Source of the DNA: Candidatus Gastranaerophilales bacterium
GTDB taxonomy: Bacteria > Cyanobacteriota > Vampirovibrionia > Gastranaerophilales > Gastranaerophilaceae
Direction: 5' to 3'
Length of the DNA: 64,000 nt
NCBI GenBank assembly: GCA_910587175.1
Contig: CAJULH010000003.1
Coordinates: forward strand, 14,611 to 78,610
In this document: one piece after another, positions 27,700 to 36,501 of the stretch
How positions within the stretch are numbered: position 1 is the first letter of the stretch
Layout: each line of letters opens with the position of its first letter
Program-made: the position numbers and the translations under genes
Notes under the pieces: model-generated
Told to the model about the DNA's origin: nothing
The model's database searches: none
What the model saw: only the letters and a program-made list of their open reading frames with translations

Positions 27700-29269
27700 T
27701 TATTTTTTCAGTCTTTCTTTGTTGGTTGTATCCGTATATAAAATAAATTATTATGCCAAGTACTATCCAAACCGGGAAAAGCACCTTGGATGTTGTCAAA
27801 AACCGCATTGAATAAAACATCAGCCCGCCGCAGCATATTATTCCCATTAAAGGAAACCAGGGAGAAAAAGGCACTTTAAAGGGTCGCTCTCTGTTTGGTT
27901 CTGTCTTTCTTAAAATTAAAACTGCAACGCAAACTATAATGAATGATGTAAATGTGCCGAAGTTGCAAAGTTCTGCAGCGGTTGAAATATTTAAAAACGT
28001 AGAACCTGTGATGCAAATAATTGCCGCAATAATTGTTATAATCCAGGGGGTTTTATATTCAGGATGAAGTGTTTTTAAAATTTTAGGCAAGAAGCCGTCT
28101 CTTGCCATTGCGTATAAAATTCTTGTTCCTGCAAGCATCATTACCATTAAAACGGATGTAAGCCCTGCAAGTGCACCTATTGAAATTAAGCCTGCTACCC
28201 AGTTTTGCCCTACAGAGCTTATAGCAGATGCCAAGGGCGCCTGAAGATTTATTTCATTCATAGGTGCAATACCCATTAAAACAAGGGCTACAAGGATATA
28301 TACTACCGTACATAATACAAGAGAACCTATAATTCCAATCGGTAGGTTTTTCTGCGGGTCTTTTGTTTCTTCTGCGGCTGTTGAAATGGCGTCAAAACCA
28401 AGATATGCAAAGAATATTAAAAATGCACCCACAAATATGCCGTTTAAACCGTTCGGCGCAAAAGGGAGCCAGTGTTCAGGTTTTACATAGAATGCCCCTG
28501 TTATTATAAAAAGCGCTATAACACCAAGTTTTATAAACACCAAAACCCCTGTCATTGTGGCACTTTCCTTAATTCCTCTTATTAAAATTGCAGCAACGAT
28601 TATTGTAAAAAGAATACCTGGCAAACTAAAGCATACAGGAATTCCGAAAATGTGCGGAATAATTAAATCCGGGCTTAAGCCTTCTTTTGTAAGATTTGCA
28701 AATGCAGTCGGGTAATCCTGTACCAGCCATATTGGAGGATTATAAAGCCATTCGGGCAGATATTTTGCAAAACCCTTTATAAATTCCATTAAATATCCGG
28801 TCCAGGCGGAGAGCACTGCAATATATCCTATTAAAAACTCCATAATGAGGCACCAGCCTACAATCCAGGCTAAAAATTCACCCATAGTGGCGTATGTATA
28901 AAGGTACGCAGAACCCGCAACGGGAATCATTGTGGCAAATTCAGCATAGCACATTGCAGAAAATATACAGGCAAATGATGCCAAAACCATGGAAATTATC
29001 ACAGCGGGACCGGCGCCTATGGTACCGTTTCCGCCTACTGTTGCAATACCGAGAGCTGTAAAAATACCGGAACCTATCATAACGCCTATACCAAGCATTA
29101 TAAGGTCAAAGGCGCTGAGAGTTTTTTTCAGCCCTCCTTTTTTGGATTCATCAAGCATTTTGTCGGGGCTTTTGGTTTTAAGCATGTTTTTTGTAATGTT
29201 TAAAAGCCCTGCATATTCTTTTGTGTCGATTTTTAGTTCATCGGCAATTTTATTTAAGTCATCTCTCAT
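27689..29269 (-). CDS. APC-family amino acid permease (copy 3)
   Basis: A 526-residue permease and the first and most divergent member of the tandem triplet. An AGGAAA site precedes the ATG. It carries an additional N-terminal soluble stretch of about 20 residues. The family signature reads G-I-G-V-M-I-G-S-G-I-F, and the loop C-N-P-P becomes Y-N-P-P. It lies 103 bp after glyQ on the same strand with no obvious terminator between, so it may be co-transcribed with glyQ and the DAHP synthase gene. Confidence 0.9.
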   Translation of the reverse strand: MRDDLNKIADELKIDTKEYAGLLNITKNMLKTKSPDKMLDESKKGGLKKTLSAFDLIMLGIGVMIGSGIFTALGIATVGGNGTIGAGPAVIISMVLASFACIFSAMCYAEFATMIPVAGSAYLYTYATMGEFLAWIVGWCLIMEFLIGYIAVLSAWTGYLMEFIKGFAKYLPEWLYNPPIWLVQDYPTAFANLTKEGLSPDLIIPHIFGIPVCFSLPGILFTIIVAAILIRGIKESATMTGVLVFIKLGVIALFIITGAFYVKPEHWLPFAPNGLNGIFVGAFLIFFAYLGFDAISTAAEETKDPQKNLPIGIIGSLVLCTVVYILVALVLMGIAPMNEINLQAPLASAISSVGQNWVAGLISIGALAGLTSVLMVMMLAGTRILYAMARDGFLPKILKTLHPEYKTPWIITIIAAIICITGSTFLNISTAAELCNFGTFTSFIIVCVAVLILRKTEPNRERPFKVPFSPWFPLMGIICCGGLMFYSMRFLTTSKVLFPVWIVLGIIIYFIYGYNQQRKTEKISGK

Positions 29270-29372
29270 CTATTTTCCTGTGCAAAGATGGAAATCCTTG
29301 CGTCTGTTTGCCTTGCATCCGTTATTATTCGGGACTTTCTAAGTTTCTAAACCACGCCCTGCCGGGCAATTA

Positions 29373-30260
29373 TTACACTGTGCATTTATTCTTTAAAAGC
29401 GGATATCCAAGCTCTTCTCTTTGTTCTACGTATAGTTTTGCAACCGCTGCTGCCATCCTTCGGACTCTGTTTATGTAGTTTATCCTCTCATCCTTGCTTA
29501 TTACTCCTCTTGCATCAAGCAGGTTAAAGGTGTGTGAACATTTTAACACCCAATCATATGCAGGAAGCACGATTTTAGCATCCAAACACGAATAGCATTC
29601 TGCCTCTGCTAAATCAAACAAGGTAAAAAGCCTTTCCGGGTTTGAATATTCAAAGTTGTATTTTGATTGTTCAATTTCATTTTGAAGATAAATATCGCCG
29701 TATTTTAAATTATTGTTCCACATAACATCGTATACAGAATCAACGTTTTGAAGATACATTGCAATTCTCTCCAAGCCGTATGTGATTTCAAGCGCCACGG
29801 GTTTCACTTCTAATCCGCCCACCTGCTGAAAATATGTAAACTGGGTGATTTCCATTCCATCCAGCCATACTTCCCAGCCAACTCCTGCGGCACCTAAGGT
29901 CGGAGATTCCCAGTTGTCCTCCACAAATCTTACATCGTGCTTTGAAAGGTCAATTCCCATCGCTTCCAGTGATTTTAAATAAATTCCCTGTGCGTCATCA
30001 GGCGAAGGTTTCAAAATTACCTGATACTGAAAATAATGTCCCAAGCGATTCGGGTTTTCACCGTATCTTGCATCCGTAGGTCTTCTGCAGGGTTCAACCA
30101 TTGCAGTATTAAAAGGTTCCGGTCCGAGTGCTCTTAAAAAAGTTGCCGGATTCATTGTGGATGCACCTTTTTCAATGTCGTATGGCTGCTGGATAATACA
30201 GCCGTAATCTGACCAGTATTTTGAAAGATTTAAAATTAATTCCTGAAATATAAGAGCCAT
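29373..30260 (-). CDS. glyQ: Glycyl-tRNA synthetase alpha subunit
   Basis: A 295-residue catalytic subunit of the bacterial alpha2-beta2 glycyl-tRNA synthetase, which charges tRNA-Gly. The start is placed at ATG 30260, preceded by GGGGAAGG on the minus strand, giving the usual opening F-Q-E-L-I-L-N-L. Class II motifs include GPEPFN and E-P-C-R-R-P-T-D-A-R-Y-G-E-N-P-N-R, with Y-Q-V-I-L-K-P. The beta-subunit gene glyS, usually next to glyQ, is not in this window. It starts 13 bp after the DAHP synthase stop. Confidence 0.96.
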   Translation of the reverse strand: MALIFQELILNLSKYWSDYGCIIQQPYDIEKGASTMNPATFLRALGPEPFNTAMVEPCRRPTDARYGENPNRLGHYFQYQVILKPSPDDAQGIYLKSLEAMGIDLSKHDVRFVEDNWESPTLGAAGVGWEVWLDGMEITQFTYFQQVGGLEVKPVALEITYGLERIAMYLQNVDSVYDVMWNNNLKYGDIYLQNEIEQSKYNFEYSNPERLFTLFDLAEAECYSCLDAKIVLPAYDWVLKCSHTFNLLDARGVISKDERINYINRVRRMAAAVAKLYVEQREELGYPLLKNKCTV

Positions 30261-30273
30261 TCTTTGCCTTCCC

Positions 30274-31332
30274 CTATTTTTCTTTAACTGTCTGCCTTTG
30301 GGAAGTTTTATTGTCGTAATCAATTCTTCCTATCAGCTTGTTTATATGTTTTGTGATTTCTTTAAATTGCGGAATGCTCAAGCTTTGTGCACCGTCTGAG
30401 CTGGCATGATCAGGGTCATGGTGTACTTCATACATAAGTCCGTGGGCACCTGCAACAAGAGCCGCTTTTCCCATTGGTTCAATCAGATATCTTTTTCCTG
30501 TACCATGGGAGGGGTCTACTACAACCGGAAGGTGCGAATATTTTCTTAAAACCGGAATTGCTGCCAAATCCAGGGTATTTCTTGTGAAGTCAGAATCAAA
30601 GGTTCTTATTCCTCTTTCGCAAAGAATTACATTCGGGTTTCCATTAAACATAATGTGCTCTGCAGCAAGAAGAAATTCTCTGATGCTTGCTGCGGGACCT
30701 CTTTTTAGCATAACAGGTTTTTTAGTCTTTCCCAAAGCTTTTAAAAGCTTGAAGTTTTGCATATTCCTTGCACCCACCTGCAGTACATCGGCGTATTTAT
30801 TTAAAAGAGGGATATCGATTGTATCCATAACTTCTGTCACAACTAAAAGACCTGTTCTTTTGCTTGCCTCTTTTAAATATTCCAAACCCTTTTCTTCCAG
30901 TCCCTGAAAATCATATGGAGAAGTTCTCGGTTTAAATGCACCGCCTCTTAAGAATTCGCAGCCCATTTCTTTTGCAGCAACTGCCACCTCTAAAAGCCCT
31001 TCAAATTCTTTTTCAACAGAGCAGGGACCAACCATCAATACGGGTTTTTCAAGTCCGCCGATTTTAACTCCGTTTTCAAATTCAATTATTGTATCATCCG
31101 GGTGAGACTGACGTCCGGAAAGCTTATATGGCTCCTGAATGAGTTTTACTTCATGTACGCCGTCAAACGAATTTATCGTTGCGGTTGAAATCATTCTTTT
31201 GTCACCAATTGCAGCAATAACTGTTAAAACCTCGCCCCTGTTTAAATTTATCTTAAAGCCGTGTTGCTGAAGGTAATTGGACACCTTTTCTATTTGTGCC
31301 TCGGTTGCTTTTGGCTCCATTACAACAATCAT
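30274..31332 (-). CDS. aroF: 3-deoxy-7-phosphoheptulonate (DAHP) synthase
   Basis: The first enzyme of the shikimate pathway, joining phosphoenolpyruvate and erythrose 4-phosphate. The start is placed at ATG 31332 behind GAGGAG, giving 352 residues. An N-terminal ferredoxin-like regulatory domain (about 1-75) precedes the AroAI-beta/KDO8P-type barrel with G-P-C-S-V-E, G-G-A-F-K-P-R-T-S-P-Y and D-P-S-H-G-T-G. The N-terminal domain suggests feedback control by an aromatic product. Other shikimate genes (aroB, aroK, aroC) lie at 47-50 kb. Confidence 0.94.
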   Translation of the reverse strand: MIVVMEPKATEAQIEKVSNYLQQHGFKINLNRGEVLTVIAAIGDKRMISTATINSFDGVHEVKLIQEPYKLSGRQSHPDDTIIEFENGVKIGGLEKPVLMVGPCSVEKEFEGLLEVAVAAKEMGCEFLRGGAFKPRTSPYDFQGLEEKGLEYLKEASKRTGLLVVTEVMDTIDIPLLNKYADVLQVGARNMQNFKLLKALGKTKKPVMLKRGPAASIREFLLAAEHIMFNGNPNVILCERGIRTFDSDFTRNTLDLAAIPVLRKYSHLPVVVDPSHGTGKRYLIEPMGKAALVAGAHGLMYEVHHDPDHASSDGAQSLSIPQFKEITKHINKLIGRIDYDNKTSQRQTVKEK

Positions 31333-31464
31333 TTTAAATTCTCCTCGTAATTTTATAGTTTTAATTACAAACAATTAAAACATAAAACCGTTTAATATGA
31401 TAGAAAATTTAGCATTTTTGCAACATAAGTTTAAGCAAATTTTAAAATACCTGCCACATTTATT

Positions 31465-32295
31465 TTATGCATACATTGTCTTAAACTTGTTTGCATTGTT
31501 TTGGGCTTTTGGTATAAGACTGCTGCCATTGCTTTGCAGCTTACCTATAGGATTCAGCGGGTTTGCCTGTTGATAATTTAAAATCTGGTTTTGAATATTC
31601 TGAATTTGTTTTGTATCTGCTTCTGTAATGCCTGCTTTTTTGTTTCTGTATTCTTTTAATTTTGCAACGAGGAATCCTACTGCAGGAACCATAATTACAG
31701 GAATTATAAATCTTACAACTGCAGTAAATACTGTGCTTGTTTTTAATTTACCAATGGATTTGTGGTAATCTGCAACAGATTTAATTCCATATTTTGAATT
31801 ATTGCCAAGCTTTTCAACCGCTTCTTTCGGCAGATTCTGATATTCAAATCCAACTTTATCAATCAGAGGATCAAAAGCGCTGTCTACAAGTGCCGATGCT
31901 ATTGTAGCTGCAATTGAAACAGCTGCGTTTTGAAGCATTGACGGGAGTTTTCTTTCTTCATCAATATCTTTTGATTTTGCAGTGTTGTACATATAGAAAA
32001 ATGTTATTGCGGCATTTTCAAGGTCGCACCATCTTGCAGAGGGGGATTTCCAGGTTTTTGTTGCGTTAACAAGTCCTTTTGAGATTTTTGTTTGTGAAAG
32101 TGCTGCCGCGCCTTGGGCAATAAGTTCATCAAGTCCTATTAACTGGTAAAATTTTTCAACAACTCCTGTTTTGCCTTTAAAGGATGGCGATGTATTAAAT
32201 GAATTATCTGAAACAGGATTTTTGTTTATCTGTTTATATTGCGCATTTGACTGATATTGTTTGTTTAATATATTGTTTGCAGGAGTTATTCTCAT
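31465..32295 (-). CDS. Unassigned protein with F-x-G motif (pair member 2)
   Basis: A 276-residue protein with no family I recognise. The first 35 residues are rich in Asn, Gln and Ser and end in P-S-F-K-G-K (36-41). Moderately hydrophobic helices occur at about 120-137 and near 190-210, and the C-terminus is polar. Its start overlaps the stop of the upstream gene by 4 bp, so the two are translationally coupled. The same leader type (polar, then F-x-G) occurs in both. A membrane or envelope location is likely but function is unknown. Confidence 0.65.
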   Translation of the reverse strand: MRITPANNILNKQYQSNAQYKQINKNPVSDNSFNTSPSFKGKTGVVEKFYQLIGLDELIAQGAAALSQTKISKGLVNATKTWKSPSARWCDLENAAITFFYMYNTAKSKDIDEERKLPSMLQNAAVSIAATIASALVDSAFDPLIDKVGFEYQNLPKEAVEKLGNNSKYGIKSVADYHKSIGKLKTSTVFTAVVRFIIPVIMVPAVGFLVAKLKEYRNKKAGITEADTKQIQNIQNQILNYQQANPLNPIGKLQSNGSSLIPKAQNNANKFKTMYA

Positions 32296-33290
32296 CTTGC
32301 ACCTCCTACAGAAAATGCCGCAAAAGTCTTTTTGATATTTTCATCGTTTGCGCCTTTTGCAATCATGTTTGGCTGGTTTAAAACCTGCATAAACATTGGC
32401 TGTTCAGTGTTATCTTTTTTCTTTTTATCCTCTCTGAAAAGAACCTTTAAAATAAATGGCATAGATTTAATTGTTAAAAATGCTTTTAATGGTGCAACGA
32501 TAAGTCCGAGACCGTTTTTATAAACTATTTTAAACGCTTCATAGGTGTCGCTGTATTCAGGAGGTTCTTTTCCTTTTAGCCTGTCAAGCAATGTAAATTT
32601 AGGTTTTTTAGTGATATCTATTGAAAATGATTTTGCAAGATGTTTTTCAAACTCCTGAACAAGCCAGTTATCTTTTGGCAGGTAATTTGCTGGGTTTTTC
32701 ATAAATTTCTCAACACCTGAATTTATTGGATTTGATATTGCACAGGAAAGAGCAAAGCCAATAAATGCAGAGAGGGCATTTTTGGTTGCTGTAAATTGTT
32801 TATCCTTCTCGTCGGCACCAGGCATTGCAAGAACGCATATCGGCTTCAACATCCCTGCAAGTCCGAGTGCAAGAATATTTTTTACAAGCATCTCGTTTTT
32901 TTCGGAAAAACCTGCAGCATTGTAAAAATTTTGGTTTAGAGCAATTCCTTTTGCAAGATTTCCGTCGCCGCCTTTTTTAAGGTGACTTACCAAAAATGCT
33001 GTTCCGCCGGCTAATGCAGCCGTAACTAAGCCTATAAGTGCCAGTGTTTTTTTAAGATTTTTCTTTTCTTCAGCCTTTTTATCATCGCTGTTTAAAACCG
33101 CAGACCCACTGAAGCTTATACTCTCAGTGGGTCTGTTTATATCCGTACTTATATTCTCTTTTTTTATGTGCGCACCTGTGCTTTTGTAGCGCTCTTGTAC
33201 ATCGCCTTTATCCAGCGAGTGTGTGTTAAACACTCTTTTTTTGGACGATAATCCGTCATAATTTTGTTGTAATGCCGAATGGATTTTCAT
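32292..33290 (-). CDS. Unassigned membrane protein with F-x-G motif (pair member 1)
   Basis: A 332-residue protein. A polar N-terminus of about 57 residues ends in I-S-F-S-G-S (57-62), followed by a Lys/Glu-rich stretch and a clear transmembrane helix at about 84-104. Further hydrophobic segments lie near 130-150 and 170-195, and the end is basic and Asn/Gln-rich. I know no matching family. It is coupled to the following gene by a 4-bp overlap, so the pair probably works together. Confidence 0.65.
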   Translation of the reverse strand: MKIHSALQQNYDGLSSKKRVFNTHSLDKGDVQERYKSTGAHIKKENISTDINRPTESISFSGSAVLNSDDKKAEEKKNLKKTLALIGLVTAALAGGTAFLVSHLKKGGDGNLAKGIALNQNFYNAAGFSEKNEMLVKNILALGLAGMLKPICVLAMPGADEKDKQFTATKNALSAFIGFALSCAISNPINSGVEKFMKNPANYLPKDNWLVQEFEKHLAKSFSIDITKKPKFTLLDRLKGKEPPEYSDTYEAFKIVYKNGLGLIVAPLKAFLTIKSMPFILKVLFREDKKKKDNTEQPMFMQVLNQPNMIAKGANDENIKKTFAAFSVGGAR

Positions 33291-33362
33291 GATACCATTC
33301 TAAAACACATAAAAAAATTAATTTGCTATTTAAAAATAATATTAAACAAAAATTAACAATTT

Positions 33363-34367
33363 CTATAAAACGCTTGTACAAAGGCACTTTTTGGAATTTT
33401 CCATAATGTAGATAAGTTTATCCAGAATGATATTTTCAAAATTTATATTATAAAGAGAATTAATTTCGTTTATAAAAAAGCATGGGCTTGTAATATTTAT
33501 TTCTATAATTTTGCCGTCAATTACATCCAGCCCTGCAATATAAACCCCGTCTTCCAGCAGGGTTTTTGCTATTTGTTTTTCAATAAGCCTTTCTTCGGGT
33601 GTTAAATCGCCTTTAATAAGATTTTCTTTAATATGTTCGTTAAATTTAAAATCATTATTTGTGGCAACTTTTCTTACGGCATATTCAAATATTTCCCCGC
33701 CGACAAATATCAGCCTTTTGTCGCCCTTCATAATGCCTTGTAAAAACTTTTGCACCATAACCATTGTTTTGCCGCCGTTTGTTGCTGTATCAATTATGGC
33801 ATTTATGTTTTTATCTCCTTTGTTTAAATAAAATACTCCGCTTGAAAAGCATCTGTTTAAAGGTTTTATGATGATTTCATCTTCATTAAAAAGAAATTCT
33901 TTAATAATATTTTTATCCGCACTTACGATATTTTTTGGAACAAGGTTTGGGAATTTATTTATATATAGTTTTTCGTTAAATTCCCTTAAAGCTTTTGGAG
34001 AATTTAAAATTAGTGTTCTTTCTTCATTAACATAGCTTAAAATATATGTTGCATTAATATAATCAATATCAACAGGCGGATCCGGGCGGACAAAGATTGT
34101 CCTGAAATCATTCAAACAAGCGGTTTTCAGAGTGTTTCCGCTGAAAATATTCCCGTTCTTAGACGTACTTTCGTAAACTTTTGCCATTGGGATGTTCCCG
34201 TCCAGATAAAGAAGATTTTTAACCGTTATTAAAACTTCATATCCTCTGTCTAAAAAGCATTTTATGAGCCAAAAGTTTGTAACAAGACGGTTGAATTCAA
34301 AATATTTCAGCTCAATTTCATCAATTATAAAAAGTATTTTACCGGGCATTTTTCTGTCTTCTTTCAT
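33363..34367 (-). CDS. ATP-grasp enzyme, glutathione synthetase-like
   Basis: A 334-residue ATP-grasp ligase resembling GshB. It has the opening K-I-L-F-I-I-D-E-I-E, D-P-P-V-D-I-D-Y, I-I-K-P-L-N-R-C for nucleotide binding, R-L-I-F-V-G-G, and a closing I-E-I-N-I-T-S-P (GshB usually has E-I-N-x-T-S-P). These are strong GshB hallmarks. No partner gshA is in the window, so the product may be another peptide-like conjugate. The start is ambiguous between ATG 34367 and ATG 34349, neither with a clear ribosome-binding site. Confidence 0.75.
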   Translation of the reverse strand: MKEDRKMPGKILFIIDEIELKYFEFNRLVTNFWLIKCFLDRGYEVLITVKNLLYLDGNIPMAKVYESTSKNGNIFSGNTLKTACLNDFRTIFVRPDPPVDIDYINATYILSYVNEERTLILNSPKALREFNEKLYINKFPNLVPKNIVSADKNIIKEFLFNEDEIIIKPLNRCFSSGVFYLNKGDKNINAIIDTATNGGKTMVMVQKFLQGIMKGDKRLIFVGGEIFEYAVRKVATNNDFKFNEHIKENLIKGDLTPEERLIEKQIAKTLLEDGVYIAGLDVIDGKIIEINITSPCFFINEINSLYNINFENIILDKLIYIMENSKKCLCTSVL

Positions 34368-34405
34368 ATAATTAATTATATTACAACAAGATTTAAAAAA
34401 GTAAG

Positions 34406-34435
34406 TTATCAAATTTGCTATTTGTAGTGTATAAT
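34406..34435 (+). promoter_or_regulatory. Promoter for the TPR-gene run
   Basis: TTATCA (34406-34411), an 18-bp spacer, then a perfect TATAAT (34430-34435), 45 bp before the TPR gene start. Transcription would begin near 34442. Confidence 0.6.
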
Positions 34436-34480
34436 ATTTTACATGTATCCGGTCATAGTTTGTGTTTAGAAAAGGGCATC

Positions 34481-35551
34481 ATGAGCGAAGCAGAACTTAA
34501 GAAGGCACATGTAAATAATTTGCTTGAAAAAATAAAACAAAACCCTGAAGATATTACCAATTACAGGGAAATTACAAACATATATGTTTCCGAAGGTGAT
34601 TATGACAGTGCTTTAAGTGTTTACAATAAAATGCTTGATGTATTTCCGGATGATGTTCAGGCACTTATAAATTCAGGAAGTATTTATTTTTATAAGAAAG
34701 ATTTTGAAAAAGCAATTTCACTATATTTAAAAGCCCTGAATTTTGAACCGGAGAACACTGCAATACATTATAATTTGGGCAATGTGTATGCAGAAATCGG
34801 AAATTTTGCAAGTGCTCTAAGGTGTTATACAAAGGCAATAGAGCTTGGTGCGATATGCGGCTATGTGTTTAGTGCTGTCGGCATACTGTTTCAGGATAAC
34901 AATGATCTTGAAAATGCCAAAAAAAATTACGAAAAAGCTATTGAAATAGAACCATCAAACGGTGAATATTATGTATATCTTGCAAATGTTTACCAAAGGG
35001 AAGGAAACTTTGAAAAGGCGGCGCAAAATTATAAAAAAGCCTTGGAATTAACTCCTGATGATGCAAGAGCTTCTCTTTGCCTTGCAAATACATATGCTTC
35101 CATGGGTCTTTATGACGATGCGTTTAAATATTTTGAAAATACTGTAAAAATCGATGAGCTGAATTATTCAGCCTGGCTTTGCTGGGCGATCACCCTTTCT
35201 GAATCCGGAAATATTGAAAAGGCTATGGAACTTTACAGGCATGCTATTGAAATTGACCCTACAAAGCCAAATGCCTATATTCTGCTTGCAAATATTTTGA
35301 CAAATGAAAAAAGGTATGAAGAGGCTATTGATTTATACCAAAGGACGACAAAGCTTGCAAAAGAAAAATTAAAATTGCATGTTATATATATATTCATTGC
35401 AAATGCCTACATGCTTTTGGAAGATACCCATAATGCCATCCTCTATTACAGAAAAGCTTTAAGGGAAGCTCCTGAAAACAATGAAATAAGGCTTATTTAT
35501 GTTGAAATTATGAATGCATATATTGATAAAAAAATATCAGGAGGCAGATAG
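34481..35551 (+). CDS. TPR-repeat protein
   Basis: The start is placed at ATG 34481, which has AAAGGG upstream; this gives 356 residues, almost all tetratricopeptide repeats. About nine repeats of 34 residues are visible, with the usual W/Y-x-x-L-G-x-x-Y-x-x-x-G-x-x-x-x-A pattern and closing A-I-E-I-x-P. There is no signal peptide or membrane helix, so it is cytoplasmic. TPR proteins are scaffolds; no enzymatic domain is attached. The next gene starts 3 bp after its stop, with GGAGG inside the gene end. Confidence 0.88.
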   Translation: MSEAELKKAHVNNLLEKIKQNPEDITNYREITNIYVSEGDYDSALSVYNKMLDVFPDDVQALINSGSIYFYKKDFEKAISLYLKALNFEPENTAIHYNLGNVYAEIGNFASALRCYTKAIELGAICGYVFSAVGILFQDNNDLENAKKNYEKAIEIEPSNGEYYVYLANVYQREGNFEKAAQNYKKALELTPDDARASLCLANTYASMGLYDDAFKYFENTVKIDELNYSAWLCWAITLSESGNIEKAMELYRHAIEIDPTKPNAYILLANILTNEKRYEEAIDLYQRTTKLAKEKLKLHVIYIFIANAYMLLEDTHNAILYYRKALREAPENNEIRLIYVEIMNAYIDKKISGGR

Positions 35552-35554
35552 ACC

Positions 35555-35962
35555 ATGCAAAACGTATCTTTGTGGGATAAGTTTGTTGCAATCACAAGCT
35601 ATTATACCCTTGGGCTCACAGGTGTCATATGGCTTATAGCATCATACGTTGTATTTAAAAAACCGCTTACTCCTTTTTGTTCTTATCATATTTACCAATC
35701 TGTATTCCTATCGGTGCTTTTATATGTTTTAAGTATGTTCTTTGACATAGCATTTTCTCTCACTGTAAAAATACCTTTTATTGGGGATTTTATGGGGCTT
35801 ATAAATTTATATCTTTTTAAACTGCCAATATTCTATACATTTTCTCTTTTTAATTTGATTATCTTTGTAATACTTTCCTATCTTTCCCTGGGTGCTTTTT
35901 TGGGGAAATTGTCTTATTTCCCTTTTGTATCGGACATTATAAAGTCAAATTTCAGAAATTAA
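35555..35962 (+). CDS. Small polytopic membrane protein (Tic20/DUF4870-like layout)
   Basis: A 135-residue very hydrophobic protein with three to four membrane helices (about 15-32, 45-65, 75-92 and 95-118). The Y-H-I-Y-Q-S at residue 44 before a helix, and the G-K-L-x-x-F-P-F-V-S-D-I ending, recall the H-x-x-Q-S and G-K-x-x-x-L-P-x-I-x-D pattern of the Tic20/DUF4870 group. That link is weak by eye. A GGAGG site lies 11-14 bp before the ATG. It is co-transcribed with the TPR gene. Confidence 0.6.
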   Translation: MQNVSLWDKFVAITSYYTLGLTGVIWLIASYVVFKKPLTPFCSYHIYQSVFLSVLLYVLSMFFDIAFSLTVKIPFIGDFMGLINLYLFKLPIFYTFSLFNLIIFVILSYLSLGAFLGKLSYFPFVSDIIKSNFRN

Positions 35963-35995
35963 TATGCAGAATAAAGAATTTGGAGTGTACGGAAT

Positions 35996-36478
35996 ATGAA
36001 TAATTTAAAGTTATCAAAAGATATCAAAATGGTAATTTCTGATTTTGACGGTGTTTTTACGGATGGCACATTTATTCTGGATGAAAACCTGAATCAGCAA
36101 AAAACAGTTAATTTTGTTGATATTATGGGTGTTTCTATCCTTCTTAAAAACGGTATAAAATTTGGAATAATATCCGGGGAAACATCAAATATTCTTGAAT
36201 ATTTCAGGGTAAAATTCGGGGTTGAAGAAATTCATAAAGGTATTCGTCAAAAGGGGATAGTGCTTTCAGAATTAATGGAAAAATACGGATTTAAAAGAAA
36301 TGAAGTTTTATATATAGGGGATGATATAAATGACATTGCCGCATTTGAATGTGTAGACTATAAGATTGCACCGAATAATGCAAACCCAATAGTGAAAGTT
36401 ATTCCAGGGATGCAGGTGACAAATGCTTCAGGCGGCAAGGGCGCATTCAGAGAGATGGTTGATAATTTGATAAACTAG
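35996..36478 (+). CDS. kdsC: KdsC-like HAD phosphatase
   Basis: A 160-residue capless HAD phosphatase like KdsC, which makes KDO from KDO 8-phosphate for lipopolysaccharide. The nucleophile motif is D16-F-D18-G-V-F-T-D-G. Motif II I-S-G-E-T (usually S-G-R), a conserved K in H-K-G-I-R-Q-K, and G-D-D-I-N-D are visible, along with a glycine-rich C-terminal G-G-x-G-A-x-R-E. Relatives act on Neu5Ac 9-phosphate or similar, so the exact sugar is inferred. It implies a surface glycan of the outer membrane type. Confidence 0.88.
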   Translation: MNNLKLSKDIKMVISDFDGVFTDGTFILDENLNQQKTVNFVDIMGVSILLKNGIKFGIISGETSNILEYFRVKFGVEEIHKGIRQKGIVLSELMEKYGFKRNEVLYIGDDINDIAAFECVDYKIAPNNANPIVKVIPGMQVTNASGGKGAFREMVDNLIN

Positions 36479-36501
36479 TATATTCAAGGTAGTATTATCT
36501 T

